The translations under genes and the position numbers were made by a program. This document shows, piece by piece, positions 36,190-49,067 of a stretch of DNA of 64,000 nt (positions within the stretch are counted from its first letter, which is position 1; the number at the start of each line of letters is the position of its first letter). The stretch is from Ophioderma brevispina (lineage: Eukaryota > Echinodermata > Ophiuroidea > Amphilepidida > Ophiodermatidae). The notes beneath the pieces were generated by a model, which saw only the letters and a list, made by a program, of their open reading frames with translations, was not told the origin of the DNA and searched no databases. The DNA is taken from positions 1 to 64,000 of the forward strand of contig JAMKCH010010298.1 in the NCBI GenBank assembly GCA_023653785.1. The letters are read 5' to 3'.

Positions 36190-36870
36190 GTTCTGCCCTC
36201 TCTCCTTTATGAAAGTTTCATGTTCTCAGTTAATTACTTTGGAAAAAGTAAGTATACGTTTAAAGCTCAGTCATATCGATGATGCTTTGAACCATATTCT
36301 TGTGTATTTGTATCGATATTTTGCATCACGTATCATGTAAATCAACGCAAGACTCAATTATCGATGGGTATCGATACCTCGATCGAGGCACGAGCAGCCC
36401 AATGTCGAGGTGCATGTGTTAGTATTCCATTCACAGTCCGCCCAATTTCGAGGTGTGCGGGTTAGTTTTCGAGGTAAGTCCGCCCAATTCCGATGTGTCG
36501 ATAGGTCGTTTTTATCGAGGGGTACCGTATATACGTTGGAACTTCGATGCGATGTAAAAAAATTACGGTAAAAATTACGGTTTGCCGTCACAGTAATAAA
36601 TGATAAATGAACTATCGTGGCCTGCAGGAACTATAGTATTTTGCAACTGGGATTGACAATATAAATTTGACCCAAAAAAATGATTAATTTACATTCGAAA
36701 CAATTTTCTTTCATTTTACAAGTGACTACTATATCTTCAGATGTCTCTATTCTTGGACTATATTTTGTTTGGTCTTTGTTTGGTGACTTCACTAGGTTTT
36801 TGGGTTAAGCCGCCTGAAATACTCGCGCTCGCATTGGAATAATAGCATTATATGCACCCGCACGTTTGAA
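36190..36870 (+). repeat. Block A copy, partial
   Basis: Starts with CTCTCTCCTTTATGAAAGTTTCATG, seen upstream of other block A copies. It then carries the ATCGAT/TCGAGG-rich core and TCTTGGACTATATTTTGTT, and stops after CACCCGCAC. About 600 bp of the 1.1 kb block is kept. Confidence 0.8.
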
Positions 36871-37522
36871 ACCTTGTGGTTGCCGCCGCCGAAAAAAATT
36901 GCAAATTATACCCTTATTTTCTTATTCAGACAGTACACTCACAGCACTGAGTTTTATCTTGAACCCAGGCCAAGTTCACTGAGTGCAGACTATAGCACTT
37001 TTTATTCATATTCATATTTTATTAGACCATCAACATTATTTATATACAGGTACTGGACAATAGAACATGATTAATAATTGAAGTACAAATAATACATAAT
37101 TTTATCTGTACATAAATAAAGTTTACTGGACGAGGACACTGCAAAACGCAGAGCGTGTAACACAATGCCCTCATTCAGAGAAAAAAATGGCATGGTATGG
37201 ATGTAACATGGACCTGCATAACAAAGTAAATTATTTGAGAATGGAAATGGTAGAACCATTATTCGCTGATGTAGAGCACGTTAGAATAAGACCGTTGCCA
37301 GGTCAACTGGCTCACGCTAACTTTTGTTCGAGCCCCTGATCACATTGATCACAAAGAAATCCTACGGCAGACCATAATTCGGAAGAGCTGCATGAGCCAA
37401 GGCGTGAACCAATAACCAATGGATACTAACGTGCACTAAATCAGCGAATATCAAGAACATGCGAATAATACTTTACAGTAGGTAGATCGATATGCAAACA
37501 TCCTAAAGCAAATAAAGTTCAG

Positions 37523-40510
37523 TTACGAGACAGGGACACAAGAAAAACAGACAGACAAGGAAGGGAGGGATGACAGCAATGCTAAAAGGGAAACAGGACA
37601 GTGATACAGAATATACACATGATAAAGATCACAAAACTCAATCTGCATGGTATGAACAGAGAAGAAACCGTTTGAAGTGTTTTTTAAATGATGAGAGTTA
37701 GCGACTATTTTTGAAAGTGCCATATCTACGCCGTTCCAAAATAGTTCACCTTGGGTTTTAATGGTATTCTCTGTCAGTTTTGTGTTGGTAGGGTTAATAT
37801 GAAGGTCCGAAGCATTGTGAGTGTTGTATGAAAGGATCTGATAATTTCTTTTGCAAAAACTGGGTTCAAGTAGGCCTGAAGGAAGTAAATTGTGAAGGAA
37901 TTTATACATGAAAGTAGCAAGTTGGAAAAGATAGATATAAACATGTTCATTGCGTAGAATAATGGGTCTGTGTGTGCCAGCCTTAAGGAATTAGTACAAG
38001 TGCGAATTGCCTTTTTTTTGTAAAAGGAAGAGAGTTGAGATGTGTATTATTTTTGTCTGCCAAGAAAATTGCACAGTAATTTAGATAAGGAGAATAAAAG
38101 TATTGTATAGGGTACGAAGAGAATTTAGGGGAAGATAAGGACGAACTTTGCGTATGATGCCATTATACTAGTATTTAGAAATAATTTTTGAGATGTGGAC
38201 AGTGTGGGAGTGCCAGGAAAGGTTGTTATCAATAAGTACGCCAAGAAACTTAGTGGTGTTTACGTGTTGTTATTGTCGATTTGTATTTTTAGATCAGTAT
38301 CTCTGGTCTTGTACTATGTTGGTTTTTGAAGATGATGAAATTTGTTTTAGCTATATATTTAGAGACAGCTTCTTATGTTTGAACCAATTGGAAATAATGG
38401 AAAGTTCGTTATTAACCGTGGTTTCGAGTGTATAGAGGTCTTCATGTGAAAAAAGAATGTTAGCGTCATCCGCAAATAATATAGGCCTATAGTGAGGAAG
38501 GCTGGAACAAAGAGGAAGATCATTGATGTGCAGTAAGAAGAGAAGCGGACCTAATGTGGAGCCTTGCGGTACACCACAGATGATGTTAGAGGGCGAAAAG
38601 GATTTACCATTATGTGTAACAAGTTGTTTTCTATCAGATAAGTAATTGGATATCCAACGATTTGCAAGACACCTTATGTCATAGAGGCTTAACTTATTTA
38701 TACGGATGGAGTGGTTTAATGTATCGAAAGCCTTGCTTAAATCAAGAAAGATACCAATTGAATGCCAAGTGCTCTGATACTTTGGTGTAGAAGTCATTTA
38801 AGGCCATATTGGTGGTCCTTTTGGGGCGAAATCCAAACTGGTTGGAACAAAGAATGTTATGCTTATCAGCTCATATCGATGATGCTTTGAACCAGTAGAC
38901 ATATTTTTTTCATCGATATTTTGCATCACGTATCATGTAAATCGACGCAAGACTCAATTATCGATGGGTATCGATGCCTCGATCGAGGCACGAGCAGCCC
39001 AATGTCGACGTGCATGTGTTAGTATTCCATTCACAGTCCGCCCAATTTCGAGGTGTGCGGGTTAGTTTTCGAGGTAAGTCCGCCCAATTCCGATGTGTCG
39101 ATGGGTCGTTTTATCGAGGGAGTACCGGATATACGTTGGAACTTCGATGCGATGTAAAAAAAAAAATACGGTGCGCCGTCACACTAGATAACTAATAAAT
39201 GAACTATCGTGGCCTGCAGGAACTAGTATTTTGCAACCGGGATTGGCAACATAAATTTGGCCAAAAAAAAAACGTGATTAATTTACATTCGGAACAATTT
39301 TCTTTGATTTTACAAGTGACTACGATATGTTCAGATGGCCCTATTCTTGGACTATATTTTGTTCGGTCTTTGTTTGGTGACTTCACTAGGTTTTTAAAGT
39401 TAAGCAGCCCTGAAACTCTCGCGCCCCCCTTGGAATAATAGCATTAGCAGCACCCGCACACTTGAAACCTAGTGGCAAAGACGTGTCAGTCATGACGTCA
39501 CTGCACTGTCACTTCGTGAGCGAATGAAGTGTAGATACAGGGCCTATTAACATTTGAAAAGCAAACACGAATGCAAATCCTTATTAGGTTAGAAATCATT
39601 TTATAGTCTGTCAAATTGGGCAATATTGTTATAGTTTGTATGCCAGAAAACATTTTGGTTTTTGGCGACAACGATATAATGTCGTGTTCGGGTTAAGACA
39701 TCCCAACTCGTCTCTGTAATTTGAAGAATAAAAAATGTAGAATAGCCTACCTGCAATGCGAGTTGTGAATGATATATTTTTACTGGCAGCACTATTAGTC
39801 TAGCAGATTATATGTGTTCCCATGCACCCCCTTGAAACTTAATTCTAACATGATTTTTAGAATCTTTACGCGACCAAGTGACCGGGGGGGTAGGGACCCT
39901 CAAAATTTGTTTTCGCGCTACCCGCTTTACGCGTGGGATTTTTGCACCGAAATTTTGTGTAATTGTCTGACTTTTAAATGTTATGCTTGGAAATAGAATT
40001 AAAAATTCTGTTATACATAATCCTTTCCAAGACCTTCGAAAGAGTTGGCAGTATAGAGACAGGCCTATAGTTGTTAAACAAGTGGGAGTAGCCGGCTTTG
40101 AATACAGGAATGACCTTAGCGATTTTGAGCTTTGAAGGAACAACACCAGTTGATAAACAACGATTGAAAATATGTACACGAATTCAGTAAATTTATTTCA
40201 GGTAGCACAGCCTTAAGGATATTAGAGCTGATACCATCATGGCCGGTGGTTGTGCTTCAGTGTTTTTAATTTCATTACAAGTTTATCAATTTCGTCTGAT
40301 GAAGTTGGGTAAAGAAAAAACCTATTTGTTGTGTTGATAAACTTAACAGGGGTGAAAAATTAGGATCAGGTGGTGGTATTTTATCGGCAAGAGAAAGTCC
40401 AGTATTCGTGAAGAATTCATTGAAGTAGGAGGCAATAGCAGCAGGGTCAGTTACATTCTTACCATCTTTGTCAAGGAAAAAATCGGGAAGTTTTTTTTAC
40501 TGTTTATTCC
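37523..40510 (-). pseudogene. LINE ORF2 remnant: reverse transcriptase and C-terminal region
   Basis: The best frame, 38,351-38,797, encodes 148 residues. They carry RT motif A (FLDLSKAFD, residues 17-25), motif B (GVPQGS, 75-80), the FADD catalytic box (108-111) and ISNWFK (135-140). Upstream code at 39,990-40,510 gives the DPAAIA.YFNEFF linker and the NYRPIS-like region. Downstream code at 37,523-37,909 gives MYKFLHNLLPSGLL and a TKLTENTIKTQG block typical of LINE C-termini. Several frameshifts and stops separate these pieces. The palm continues across the 1,113-bp insertion once that is ignored. Clade assignment among CR1, L2 and Jockey would need a tree. Confidence 0.9.
38865..39977. mobile_element. 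1,113-bp insertion (block A) with 11-bp target duplication
   Basis: ATGTTATGCTT occurs at 38,854-38,864 and again at 39,978-39,988, directly flanking the insert. The ends ATCAGCTCATATCG and TGACTTTTAA show no terminal inverted repeats and no poly(A). The insert holds the ATCGAT/TCGAGG-rich core with a GCCTCGATCGAGGC palindrome. Its last 125 bp or so match the start of E1. Related copies at 42,597, 45,983 and 36,260 share the left end, but at 42.6 and 46.0 kb the right side continues further. A TSD of this length fits target-primed retrotransposition or a Mutator-like event; neither is proven. Short open frames are not genes. Confidence 0.85.
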
Positions 40511-40520
40511 TAAAAAGGGG

Positions 40521-40939
40521 TGGCAAACTGCTTATATGGAAGTGTGTGTTATTTATGCGTATTCTCCTTTATCTAGTGGACAAGCACATTTTGGTCTATA
40601 CCTAAAATCTTTTAAGTAATGTGAAAGCAATTACTTGAGGAAGGTAAGAAATGGAAAGATAGTTCAAAAGAACATCACTTATTCATGTATTATAGACAGA
40701 GAATTGTGTAGATCATACATTTACCCTAGGCTACACAGTGCAGTGCTGAGGTCTCGCACAGAAACGGCCACCCTGGGCCTCACTGAACGTTTTAGTAACA
40801 TGTGTATCTTCAGGAAACCCAATTTTGCTTCATGATAAATATGACACACCACCTTGGTATTTGATCATTCCCAATCTGCAAGTTCATGCGACCTATATTG
40901 CCTGAGAATGACTTTGGATATGATGAAAAATGGCCAGAA
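40521..40939. other. No gene recognised
   Basis: Flank upstream of the truncated LINE. No domain or repeat structure seen. Confidence 0.4.
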
Positions 40940-41190
40940 ATTTCGCATCTGTAAGAAATTCGTAATTTTGTATTTTCCGTCCGTAATTTTGTATTTTCTG
41001 TCCGTAAACGGACAGCAATTACAGCACATGAGCATATGGGACCGTGGGAAAAGAGCAATTGCTCATAACACAAAACCGCAAGATCGGAATCAGCTCAAAT
41101 TTTGAGAATAAGCTTTTCTCAAGGGTATCTAGTGATCAATGAATGAAACAGAAGGTGCTGAAATCACGAAATACACCTTTAAGACATCCC
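40940..41190. repeat. Dispersed repeat, copy 2
   Basis: Partner of 14,510-14,745. Here a tandem doublet of GTCCGTAATTTTGTATTTT precedes the shared AATTACAGCAC block. Confidence 0.7.
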
Positions 41191-41404
41191 AACTCGTCTC
41201 TGTAATTTGAAGAATAAAAACGCAGAACAAACTTCAGAAACTCCAAAATACTGTCATGTGCATAATTTTAAGTGCCCCATTCGTTCAATGCATATCAGCT
41301 CATAAATTGATGATGCCTTGAATCAGTAGACCTATTCTTGTGTATTTGTATCGATATTTTGCATCACGTATCATGTAAATCGACGCAAGACTCAATTATC
41401 ATTC

Positions 41405-42037
41405 GTACACACATTAATGACATGTTGAAATCTCTTGGTTTTATAGATATTCGTAGTCGTATTTCATATGTTACTGGGTACATGATGTACAAAGTTATTA
41501 AAGGTCTGGCATCTTCATACCTCCCAGATGTTTTTAATTATGTTAACGATGTGCACTCTCATACAACATAACATGTACAAGGCACAGTAAAGCTGGTGAT
41601 CTCTATATTCCAAGATATTATACAAACTACGGTAAAAATACATTTCAATACAGGGGTTCTGTGCTATGGAATGTTTTATCTATAAATATTAGGAATAGCC
41701 ATACTTTTACGTGTTTTAAACAGAAATTTAAAAAGAATTTGAAGTTGTTAATACATGTTTTAGTGCCTTTCATCTTGCTCTGCAGAAACCGGAAATCATA
41801 TATTACACTGCTATTGTGTCTTTCTATGTGTAATCTTTTATATTTTAATTGTACATATATGTATTATTTGTACTTTTATGAAATTGATTTGTATTTATCC
41901 TATTTTTAAACCATGTAATTATCTGTCGTACACGTGCAGGGCCCTACTGAAAATCAACGCTTGTTGAGTAGGTTACCCTGCTAAAATATTGTGAAATAAA
42001 TAACTAGTAAATAAATAAATAAATAAATAAATAAAAA
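41405..42037 (+). pseudogene. LINE ORF2 C-terminal end and 3' tail, copy 1
   Basis: A frame encodes MLKSLGFIDIRSRISY, VIKGLASSYLPDVF, then after a frameshift HSKAGDLYIPRY, YGKNTFQYRG and VLWNVLSINIR. This is the characteristic C-terminal region of CR1/Jockey-type LINE ORF2. The 3' UTR holds CCCTACTGAAAATCAACG and TTGTTGAGTAGGTTACC, which can partly pair, and ends in (AAAT)n at 42,007-42,034. Everything upstream, including RT, is missing through 5' truncation. Its orientation is opposite to the LINE at 37-40.5 kb and its 3' end differs, so it is a different family. Confidence 0.85.
42007..42034. repeat. (AAAT)n tail
   Basis: Seven AAAT units ending the LINE 3' fragment, a typical microsatellite-like LINE tail. 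Confidence 0.9.
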
Positions 42038-43604
42038 TAATTAACCATATATGTACTGAAAACAAACAATTTCATTGTGGACGTTGCTAAACCGTTACTG
42101 TACAAAGTCTATGGCAACACCCGTAAAAAGTTTGATGTAAGCGCAAGGCTCCCTTTAATTTTCCGTCTTTTTGCCTATTTTTCGCGTGTTTTGAAAACAA
42201 TGTTTTGCCCCTAATTTGCAGCCCAAATAACAAATTTCATTTTTTATTGCTGATTGAGGTTGTCTTATGATCCTTCACATGTGGTATAAATTTCGTGCAA
42301 AAATTCCCTCGGGAAAGTGGTTTCCTTGGGAACCCCCAGGCACTAACGGGAGTGAAAACCCCTTGGTCACTTAATTAAGTGTTAAAGAATTTTGATGTTA
42401 CCAAAATCAAATCTTGTCCAAAATCCAATCTTGTCCATATTTCTGATGTTTATGTACAGAGATAGGGTGAAAATGTGATAAGGGTCATCATTGAACCTCT
42501 GATTGGTCATTGTACAGGTTCCGCCTAGGCCCTCTCTCCTTTATGAAAGTTTCATGTTAGCTAGGAAAAAGTAAGTACACGTTTAAGGCAATGCATATCA
42601 GCTCATATCGATGATGCTTTGGACCAGTAGACATATTCTTGTATCGATATTTTGCATCACGTATCATGTAAATCGACGCAAGACTCAATTATCGATGGGT
42701 ATCGATGCCCTCGATCGAGGCCACGAGCAGCCAATTGTCGGAGGTGATGTGTTAGGATTCCATTCACAGTCCGCCCATATTTCGAGGTGTGCGGGTTAGT
42801 TTTCGAGGTAAGTCCGCCCAATTCCGATGTGTCGATGGGTCGTGTTATCGAGGAGTACCGGATATCGGTGGAACTTTCGATGGAGATGTAAAAAAAAAAT
42901 ACGGTGCGCCGTCACACTAGATAATAATAAATTACCTATCGTGGCTGCAGGAACTAGTTTTGCAACCGGGATGGCAACATAATTTGGCCAACAAAAAAAA
43001 AATAAAACGTTATTAATTTACATCGGAACAATTTTCTTTCATTTTACAAGTGACTACGATATGTTCAGATGGCCCTATTCTTGGACTATATTTTGTTCGG
43101 TTTTGTTTGGTGACTTCACTAGGTTTTAGAGTTAAGCAGCCCTGAAACTCTCGCGCCCCCCTTGGAATAATAGCATTATATGCACCCGCACACTTGAAAC
43201 CTAGGGCAAAGAGTGTACAGTCATGACGTCATGCACTGTATCCAATTCGGAGCGAATGAAGTGTAGATACAGGGCCTATGAACATTTGAAAAAGCAAAAA
43301 CAACGGCAAATCCTTATTAGGTTAGAAATCATTTTATAGTCTGTCAAATTGGGCAATATTGTTATAGTTTGTATGCCCAGAAACATTTTGGTTTTTGGGC
43401 GGATCAACGATATAATGTCGTGTTCGGTTAGGACATCCAACTAGTATCTATAATTTGAGAATAAAAAAATGAGAATAGCCTACTGCAATGCAGCGTGTCA
43501 TACGAGTGAATGGATATATTTTATGGAGCCACTATTTAGTCTGCATATATATGTGTTCCCATGGCCACCCCCTTGAAACTTTAATTATAACATGATTTTT
43601 AGAA

Positions 43605-44352
43605 TCTTTACGCGACCAAGTGACCGGGGGTAGGGACCCTCCAAAATTTGTTTCGCGCTACCCGCTTTACGCGGGGGTTTTTGCACCGAGATTTTGTGTA
43701 ATTGTCTGACTTGTAAATGCGCGTATTTCATACCCAAAAATATTTAAATCGCTAAGCCGTTATGAGGTATAGTGAGGTCCCATTGCCCTCCCTCTTGGGC
43801 ACTAAAGGAAAGTCAGGTGAGAATATCTTTAAAATCAAAGAACCAAAAAGCTATGTTGTTTACTATACATATACATATAAGTAACAATTATTAGTAACAT
43901 TAAAAATAATTAACCCTTATGTACTGAAAACAATTTCATTGACCGTCATAACGTTACTGTACATTAAAAAGTTATGGGGAAAACTGATGTGTTTTTTTGC
44001 AACCCTCGTAAAAATACAGGGTTTCCTAAAACTGCAACTTTTGTGTAAATATTACGTAATTTGGGTCGTCTAGAGTAGATATCAACATAAAATAAGTTTT
44101 CAGGAAAGTTTGATGAAAGCCCAAGGCTCCCTTAATTTGCCATTTTCGCGTGTTTCTGAAAACAATGTTTTGCCCCTAATTTGCAGCCCAGACAACACAT
44201 TCATTTTTTGGTGATTGAGTTGTCTTTATGACCCTTCGCCTGGGTGTAAATTTCGTACACAAAATTCCCTCAGGAAAGTGCGTTTCCTGGGGGGAACATG
44301 GACCCCCCTGGGCACTAAGGGAGTTGAACACCCCTTGGTCACTTAAGTGTTA
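43605..44352 (+). mobile_element. E1 copy in repeat unit 1 (empty for the nested MITE)
   Basis: Runs from GACCAAGTGACCGGGGG to GGTCACTTAAGTGTTA, about 750 bp, in opposite orientation to 3,203-4,926. It lacks the CCCAGATA element and so supplies its empty site at about 44,087. The left TIR is diverged. Confidence 0.7.
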
Positions 44353-44736
44353 CAGACTTTTGATGTTATCAAAATCAAATCTTGTCCCAATCAAATCTTG
44401 TACATCTGATGTTTATGTACAGAGATATGGGTGAATGTGAGGACCTTTTATAGCATTATATGCACCCGCACACTTGAAACCTAGTGGCAAAGACGTGTCA
44501 GTCATGACCGTCACTGCACGTACTTCGAGAGCGATGAAATGTAGATAAAGGGCCTATTAACATTTGAAAAGCAAAACGAATGCAAACAAATCCTTCTTAG
44601 GTTAGAAATCATTTATTAAAATCATTGAAATTTGATTGTCATTGTACGGTTCCGCCCTATCTCCTTTATGAACGTTTCATGTTCTTATTAGTACTTGAAG
44701 CTAGGAAAAAGTAAGTACACGTTTAAGGCAATGAAT

Positions 44737-47700
44737 ATCAGCTCATAAATTGATGTGCCTTGAATCAGTAGACATGTCTGGGTATTTGTATCGATATTTT
44801 ATATTACACGTATCATGTAAATCGACGCAAGACTCAATTATCATTCGTACCACTATAATGGGACATGTGAAATCTCTTGGTTTCTAGACTTCGTAGTGTA
44901 TTCATATGTTACTGGGTACATGATGTTACAAAGTTATTAAAGGTCTGGGCACCTTCATACTTCCCAAGATGTTTTTAATTATTTAACGATGGCACTCAAC
45001 AACATACATGTACAAGCACAGTAAAGCTGGTGATCGCTAATTCAAGATATATATAAACTACGGTAAAATACATTTCAATACAGGGGTCTGTGTATGGAAG
45101 GTTTATAAATAAATATGAATAGCCATACTTTACGTGTTTTAACAGAAATGTTAAAAAGAATTTGAAGTTGTTAATACATGTTTTAGTGCCTTTCATCTTG
45201 CTCTGCAGAAACCGGAAATCCTATATTACACTGCTATTGTGTCTTTCTATGGTAATCTTTTTATATTTTAATTGTACATATATGTATTATTTGTATTTAT
45301 GAAATTGATTGTATTTATCCTATTTTAAACCCATGTAATTATCTGTGTACCGGGCAGGGCCCCTACTGAAAATCAACGCTTGTTGAGTAGGTACCCTGCT
45401 AAAAATGGTCGAAATAATAAATAAATAAATAAAAAATAATTAACCATATTATGTACTGAAAACAAACAATTTCATTGTGGACGTTGCTAAACGTTACTGT
45501 ACAAAGTCTATGGCAATACCCGTAAAAAGTTTGATCTAAGCGCAAGGCTCCCTTTAATTTTCCGTCTTTTGCCTATTTTTCGCGTGTTTGAAAAACAATG
45601 TTTGTGACCCCTAATTGCAGGCCCAAATAACAAAATTCAGTTTTATTGATGATGAGGTTGTTTATGATCCTATATGTGGTATAATTTCGATGCAAAAAAT
45701 TCCCTCGGGAAAGTGGTTTCCTTGGGAACCCGGGCCCTAACGGGAGTGAAAACCCCTTGGCACTAATAAGTGTTAAAGAATTTTGATGTTACAAATCAAA
45801 CTTGTCCAAAATCCAATCTTGTCCATATTTTGATGTTATGTACAGAGCTTAGGGTGGAAATGTGACTAAGGGTATAATTGAACCTCTGATGGTCAGTGGA
45901 AGGTTCGCCTAGGCCCTCTCTCCTTTATGAAAGTTTCATGTGAGCTAGGAAAAAGTAAGTAAGTACATTGAAGGCAATGCATATCAGCTCATATCGAGGA
46001 TGCTTTGAACCATAGACTATATGGTTATTGATGTTTGCCATCACGTATCATGTAATCGACGCAAGACTTTCAATATCGATGGGTATCGATTGCCTCGATC
46101 GAGCACGAGCAGCCCAATGTCGAGGTGCATGTGTTAGTATTCCATCACAGTACGCCATTTCGATGGGGCGCGGTTAGTTTGAGGTAAGTCCGCCCATTCC
46201 GATGTGTCGAGGGGTCGTTTTATCGAGGGAGTACCGGAATACGTTGGAACTTCGATGCGATGTAAAAAAAAATAGGGTGCGCCCGTCACACTAGTAATAA
46301 TAAATGTTGAACTATCGTGGCCTGCAGGAACTAGTATTTTGCATAACCGGGCGATGGCAACATAAATTTGGCCAAAAAAAAAAACGTGATTAATTTAACA
46401 TTCGGAACAATTTTCTTTGATTTTACAAGGGACTACGATATGTTCAGGATGGCCTATTCTTTGGGACTATTTTTGTCGGTCTTGTTGTGACTTCAACTAG
46501 GTTTTTTAGAGTTAAGCAGCCCTGAAACTCTCGCCGCCCCCCTTGGAATAATAGCATTATAGCACCCGCACACTTGAAACCTAGTGGCAAAGACGTGTCA
46601 GTCATGGACGTCACGGCACTGTCAATCGTGAGCGAATGAAGTGTAGATACAGGGCCTTATAACATTTGAAAAGCAAAACACGATGCAAATCCTTATTAGG
46701 TTAGAAATCATTCTTATAGTTCGTCAAATTGGGCAATATTGTTATGTTTGTATGCCAGAACCATTTTGGTTTTTGGCACAACGATATAATGTCGTGTTCG
46801 GGTTAAGACATCCCAACTCGTTCTCGTGTAATTGAAGAATAAAAGTAGAATAGAATTAGCCTACCTGCAATGCGAGTTGTCATAATAGTGAATGATATAT
46901 TTTTACTGGCCAGCAATATTAGTCTAGCAGATTACGTGTTCCCATGCACCCCCTGAAACTTAATTTAACATGATTTAGGAATCTTTACGCGACCAAGTGA
47001 CCGGGGGGGTAGGGGACCCTCAAAATTGTTTTGCGCTACCCGCTTTAGCGTGGGATTTTTGCACCGAAATTTGTTAATTGTCTGCTTTAAATGCCCTATT
47101 TCATACCCAAAAATATTAAATCGGCTAAGCCGTTAATGAGTTAATTATGGTATGGGGCTTTACTTATTGTTTGGGTGAACCCCCCCCCCCTTGGGCACTA
47201 ACGGAAGTCAGGTGAGAATATTCTTTAAAATCAAGAACCAAAGCAATTTTGTTTGCTCGGCATATACATTATAAGTAAACAATTATTAGTAACATTTAAA
47301 AATAATTAATCCTTTATGTACTGAAAACAATTTGCATTGTGGACGTCCTAAACCGGTACTGTTACATTACAAAGTCGTAGGGAAACTGATTGGTTTTTTT
47401 GGCCAACACTCGTAAAAAATAACAGGTTTCATAAAACTGCAACGTTTGTGTTAAATATACTTAATTTGGGTATTCGAGGGTTGTCTTAGACCCTTCGCAT
47501 GTGTTAAAAATTTCGTACAAAAATTCCATCGTAAAGTGGTTTCCTGGGGGCACATGGACCCCCCCCCCCCTTGGGCAATAACGGAGAGTGAAAACCCCTT
47601 GGTTCACTTTAAGTGTTACAGACTGTTATGTATCAAAATCAAAATCTGTCCAAAATCAAATCTTGTAAACGGATGTTTATGTACAGAGATATGGGTGAAA

Positions 47701-48022
47701 TATGGTTGAAATGAGGACCCTATAGCATTATATGCACCCGCACGTTTGAAACCTAGTGGCACAAGAACGTTGTCAGTCATGACGTACTCCACTGCACTGT
47801 CACTCGAGAGCGAATGGAAATGTAGATAAAGGGCCTATTAAACATTGAAAAGCAAAACACGAATGCAAACAAATCCTTATTAGGTTAGACAATCATTTAT
47901 AAAATCATTGAACCTTGATTGGTACATGTAAAGGTTCCGCCCTCTCTCCTTTATGAAATTCATGTTCTTAGTAATTACTGGAAGCTAGGAAGGGAAAAAG
48001 AAGGTACGGTTAAGGCATGCAT
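44737..48022 (+). repeat. Higher-order repeat unit 2 (about 3.29 kb)
   Basis: Same order of parts as unit 1: truncated block A, LINE 3' end, E1 right part, block A at 45,983, E1 at about 46,985-47,623. Many single-base indels relative to unit 1 break frames that are open there. Confidence 0.85.
44850..45435 (+). pseudogene. LINE ORF2 C-terminal end, copy 2
   Basis: Duplicate of 41,405-42,037 by tandem duplication of the whole unit, not an independent insertion, since both flanks match too. It has extra indels and a shortened AAAT tail near 45,420. Confidence 0.8.
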
Positions 48023-49050
48023 ATCAGCTCATAAATTGATGGCCTGGAATCAAGTCGACTCCTAGTCTTGTGTATTTGGATCGATATTTTGAATCACGTA
48101 TCATGTAAATCAACGCAAGACTCAATTATCATTCGTACACACCTCGATCGAGGCACGAGCAGCCCAATTTCGAGGTGTATGTGTTAGTATTCCATTCACA
48201 GTCCGCCCAATTTCGAGGTGTGCGTGTTAGTTTTCGAGGTAAATCCGCCCAATTCCAATGTGTCCATGGGTCGTTTTATCGATGGAGTACCGTATATACG
48301 TTGGAACTTAGATGCGATGTAAAAAAATAAGGGATTGGTGCGCCGTCACAGTTTTTTAAAAAATTTGATGTTAGCGCAAGGCTCCCTTTAATGTTCTGTC
48401 TTTTTGCCCATTTTTCCCGTGTTTTGAAAACAATGTTTTGCCCCTAAGTTGCAGCCCAAATAACAAGTATCATTTTTATTGCTGATTTGAGATTGTCCTA
48501 TGCCCTTTCACAGTGATATACTTTCGTACAAAAATTCCCTCGGGAAAGTGGTTTCCTTGGGGGTTGGGCACTAACGGGAGTGAAACCTCTTGGTCACTTA
48601 AGTGTTAAAGAATGTTTATGTTACCATAATAAAATCTTGTCCGTTTGGCAGCTATCTTAAATCTAAACAGATCAGTCATATAGAGTGGATCGATTTAGTT
48701 AAAAAGTATCTCAAATGATTCGTCTCATCATAAGGAATCAGAAGATATATACTTTGGCATATTTCTCATGTTTTATGTACAGAGATATGGGTGAAAATGT
48801 GATAAGGGTCATTGAACCTTTGATTGGTCATTGAATAGGTTCCGCCCTCTCTCCTTTATGAAAGTTTCACGTAGTCTCAGTTAATTACTTGGAAACTAGG
48901 AAAAAGTAAATACACGTTTAAGGCAATGCATGTCAGCTCATATCGATGATGCCCTGAACCAGTAGACATATTTTTTTGTGTATTTGTATCGATATTTTGC
49001 ATCACGTATCATGTAAATCGACGCAAGACTCAATCTTGTCCGTTCAGTGC
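48023..49050 (+). repeat. Partial third repeat unit and flanking fragments
   Basis: Begins like the other units, but at 48,130 TCATTCGTACACAC joins directly to CTCGATCGAGGC of block A without the LINE. It then holds an E1 right part (48,355-48,610) and a piece of the foldback family, including the empty site at 48,664-48,681. From 48,920 another truncated block A follows. Confidence 0.75.
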
Positions 49051-49067
49051 CAGCCATCTTGAATCTA

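Larger units (their letters stand above)
36995..40520 (-). mobile_element. Non-LTR retrotransposon (CR1/L2/Jockey-like), degraded and interrupted
   Basis: The element runs right to left: linker and RT palm code from about 40,510, RT core around 38,800-38,350, the post-RT region to 37,523, then a 3' UTR. The UTR has a small hairpin region near 37,131-37,170 shared with the LINE at 7.6-9.5 kb. The likely 3' end near 36,995 shows ATGAAT-type tail repeats. It is 5'-truncated, lacking endonuclease and ORF1, and is split by a 1,113-bp insertion at 38,865-39,977. Stops and frameshifts show it is inactive. Confidence 0.85.
41293..44736 (+). repeat. Higher-order repeat unit 1 (about 3.44 kb)
   Basis: Composition in order: the first 115 bp of block A, a LINE 3' fragment with AAAT tail, the right part of E1, an internal segment with GTACAGAGATA and TCCTTTATGAAAGTTTCATG, a full block A (42,597-43,720) and a near-full E1 (43,605-44,352). 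It then repeats as unit 2 from 44,737. The composite suggests nested insertion followed by tandem duplication. Confidence 0.85.

Noticed and set aside
37271..37340. A third tRNA-like head (TTGTTCGAGCCCC as a B box)
   Set aside because: The A-box candidate misses key bases and the site lies in the LINE 3' region, so chance is likely.
36264..49035. TATCGATA in block A as a DRE promoter element
   Set aside because: DREF sites are documented mainly in insects. Here the motif simply repeats with block A, which is generally ATCGAT-rich.
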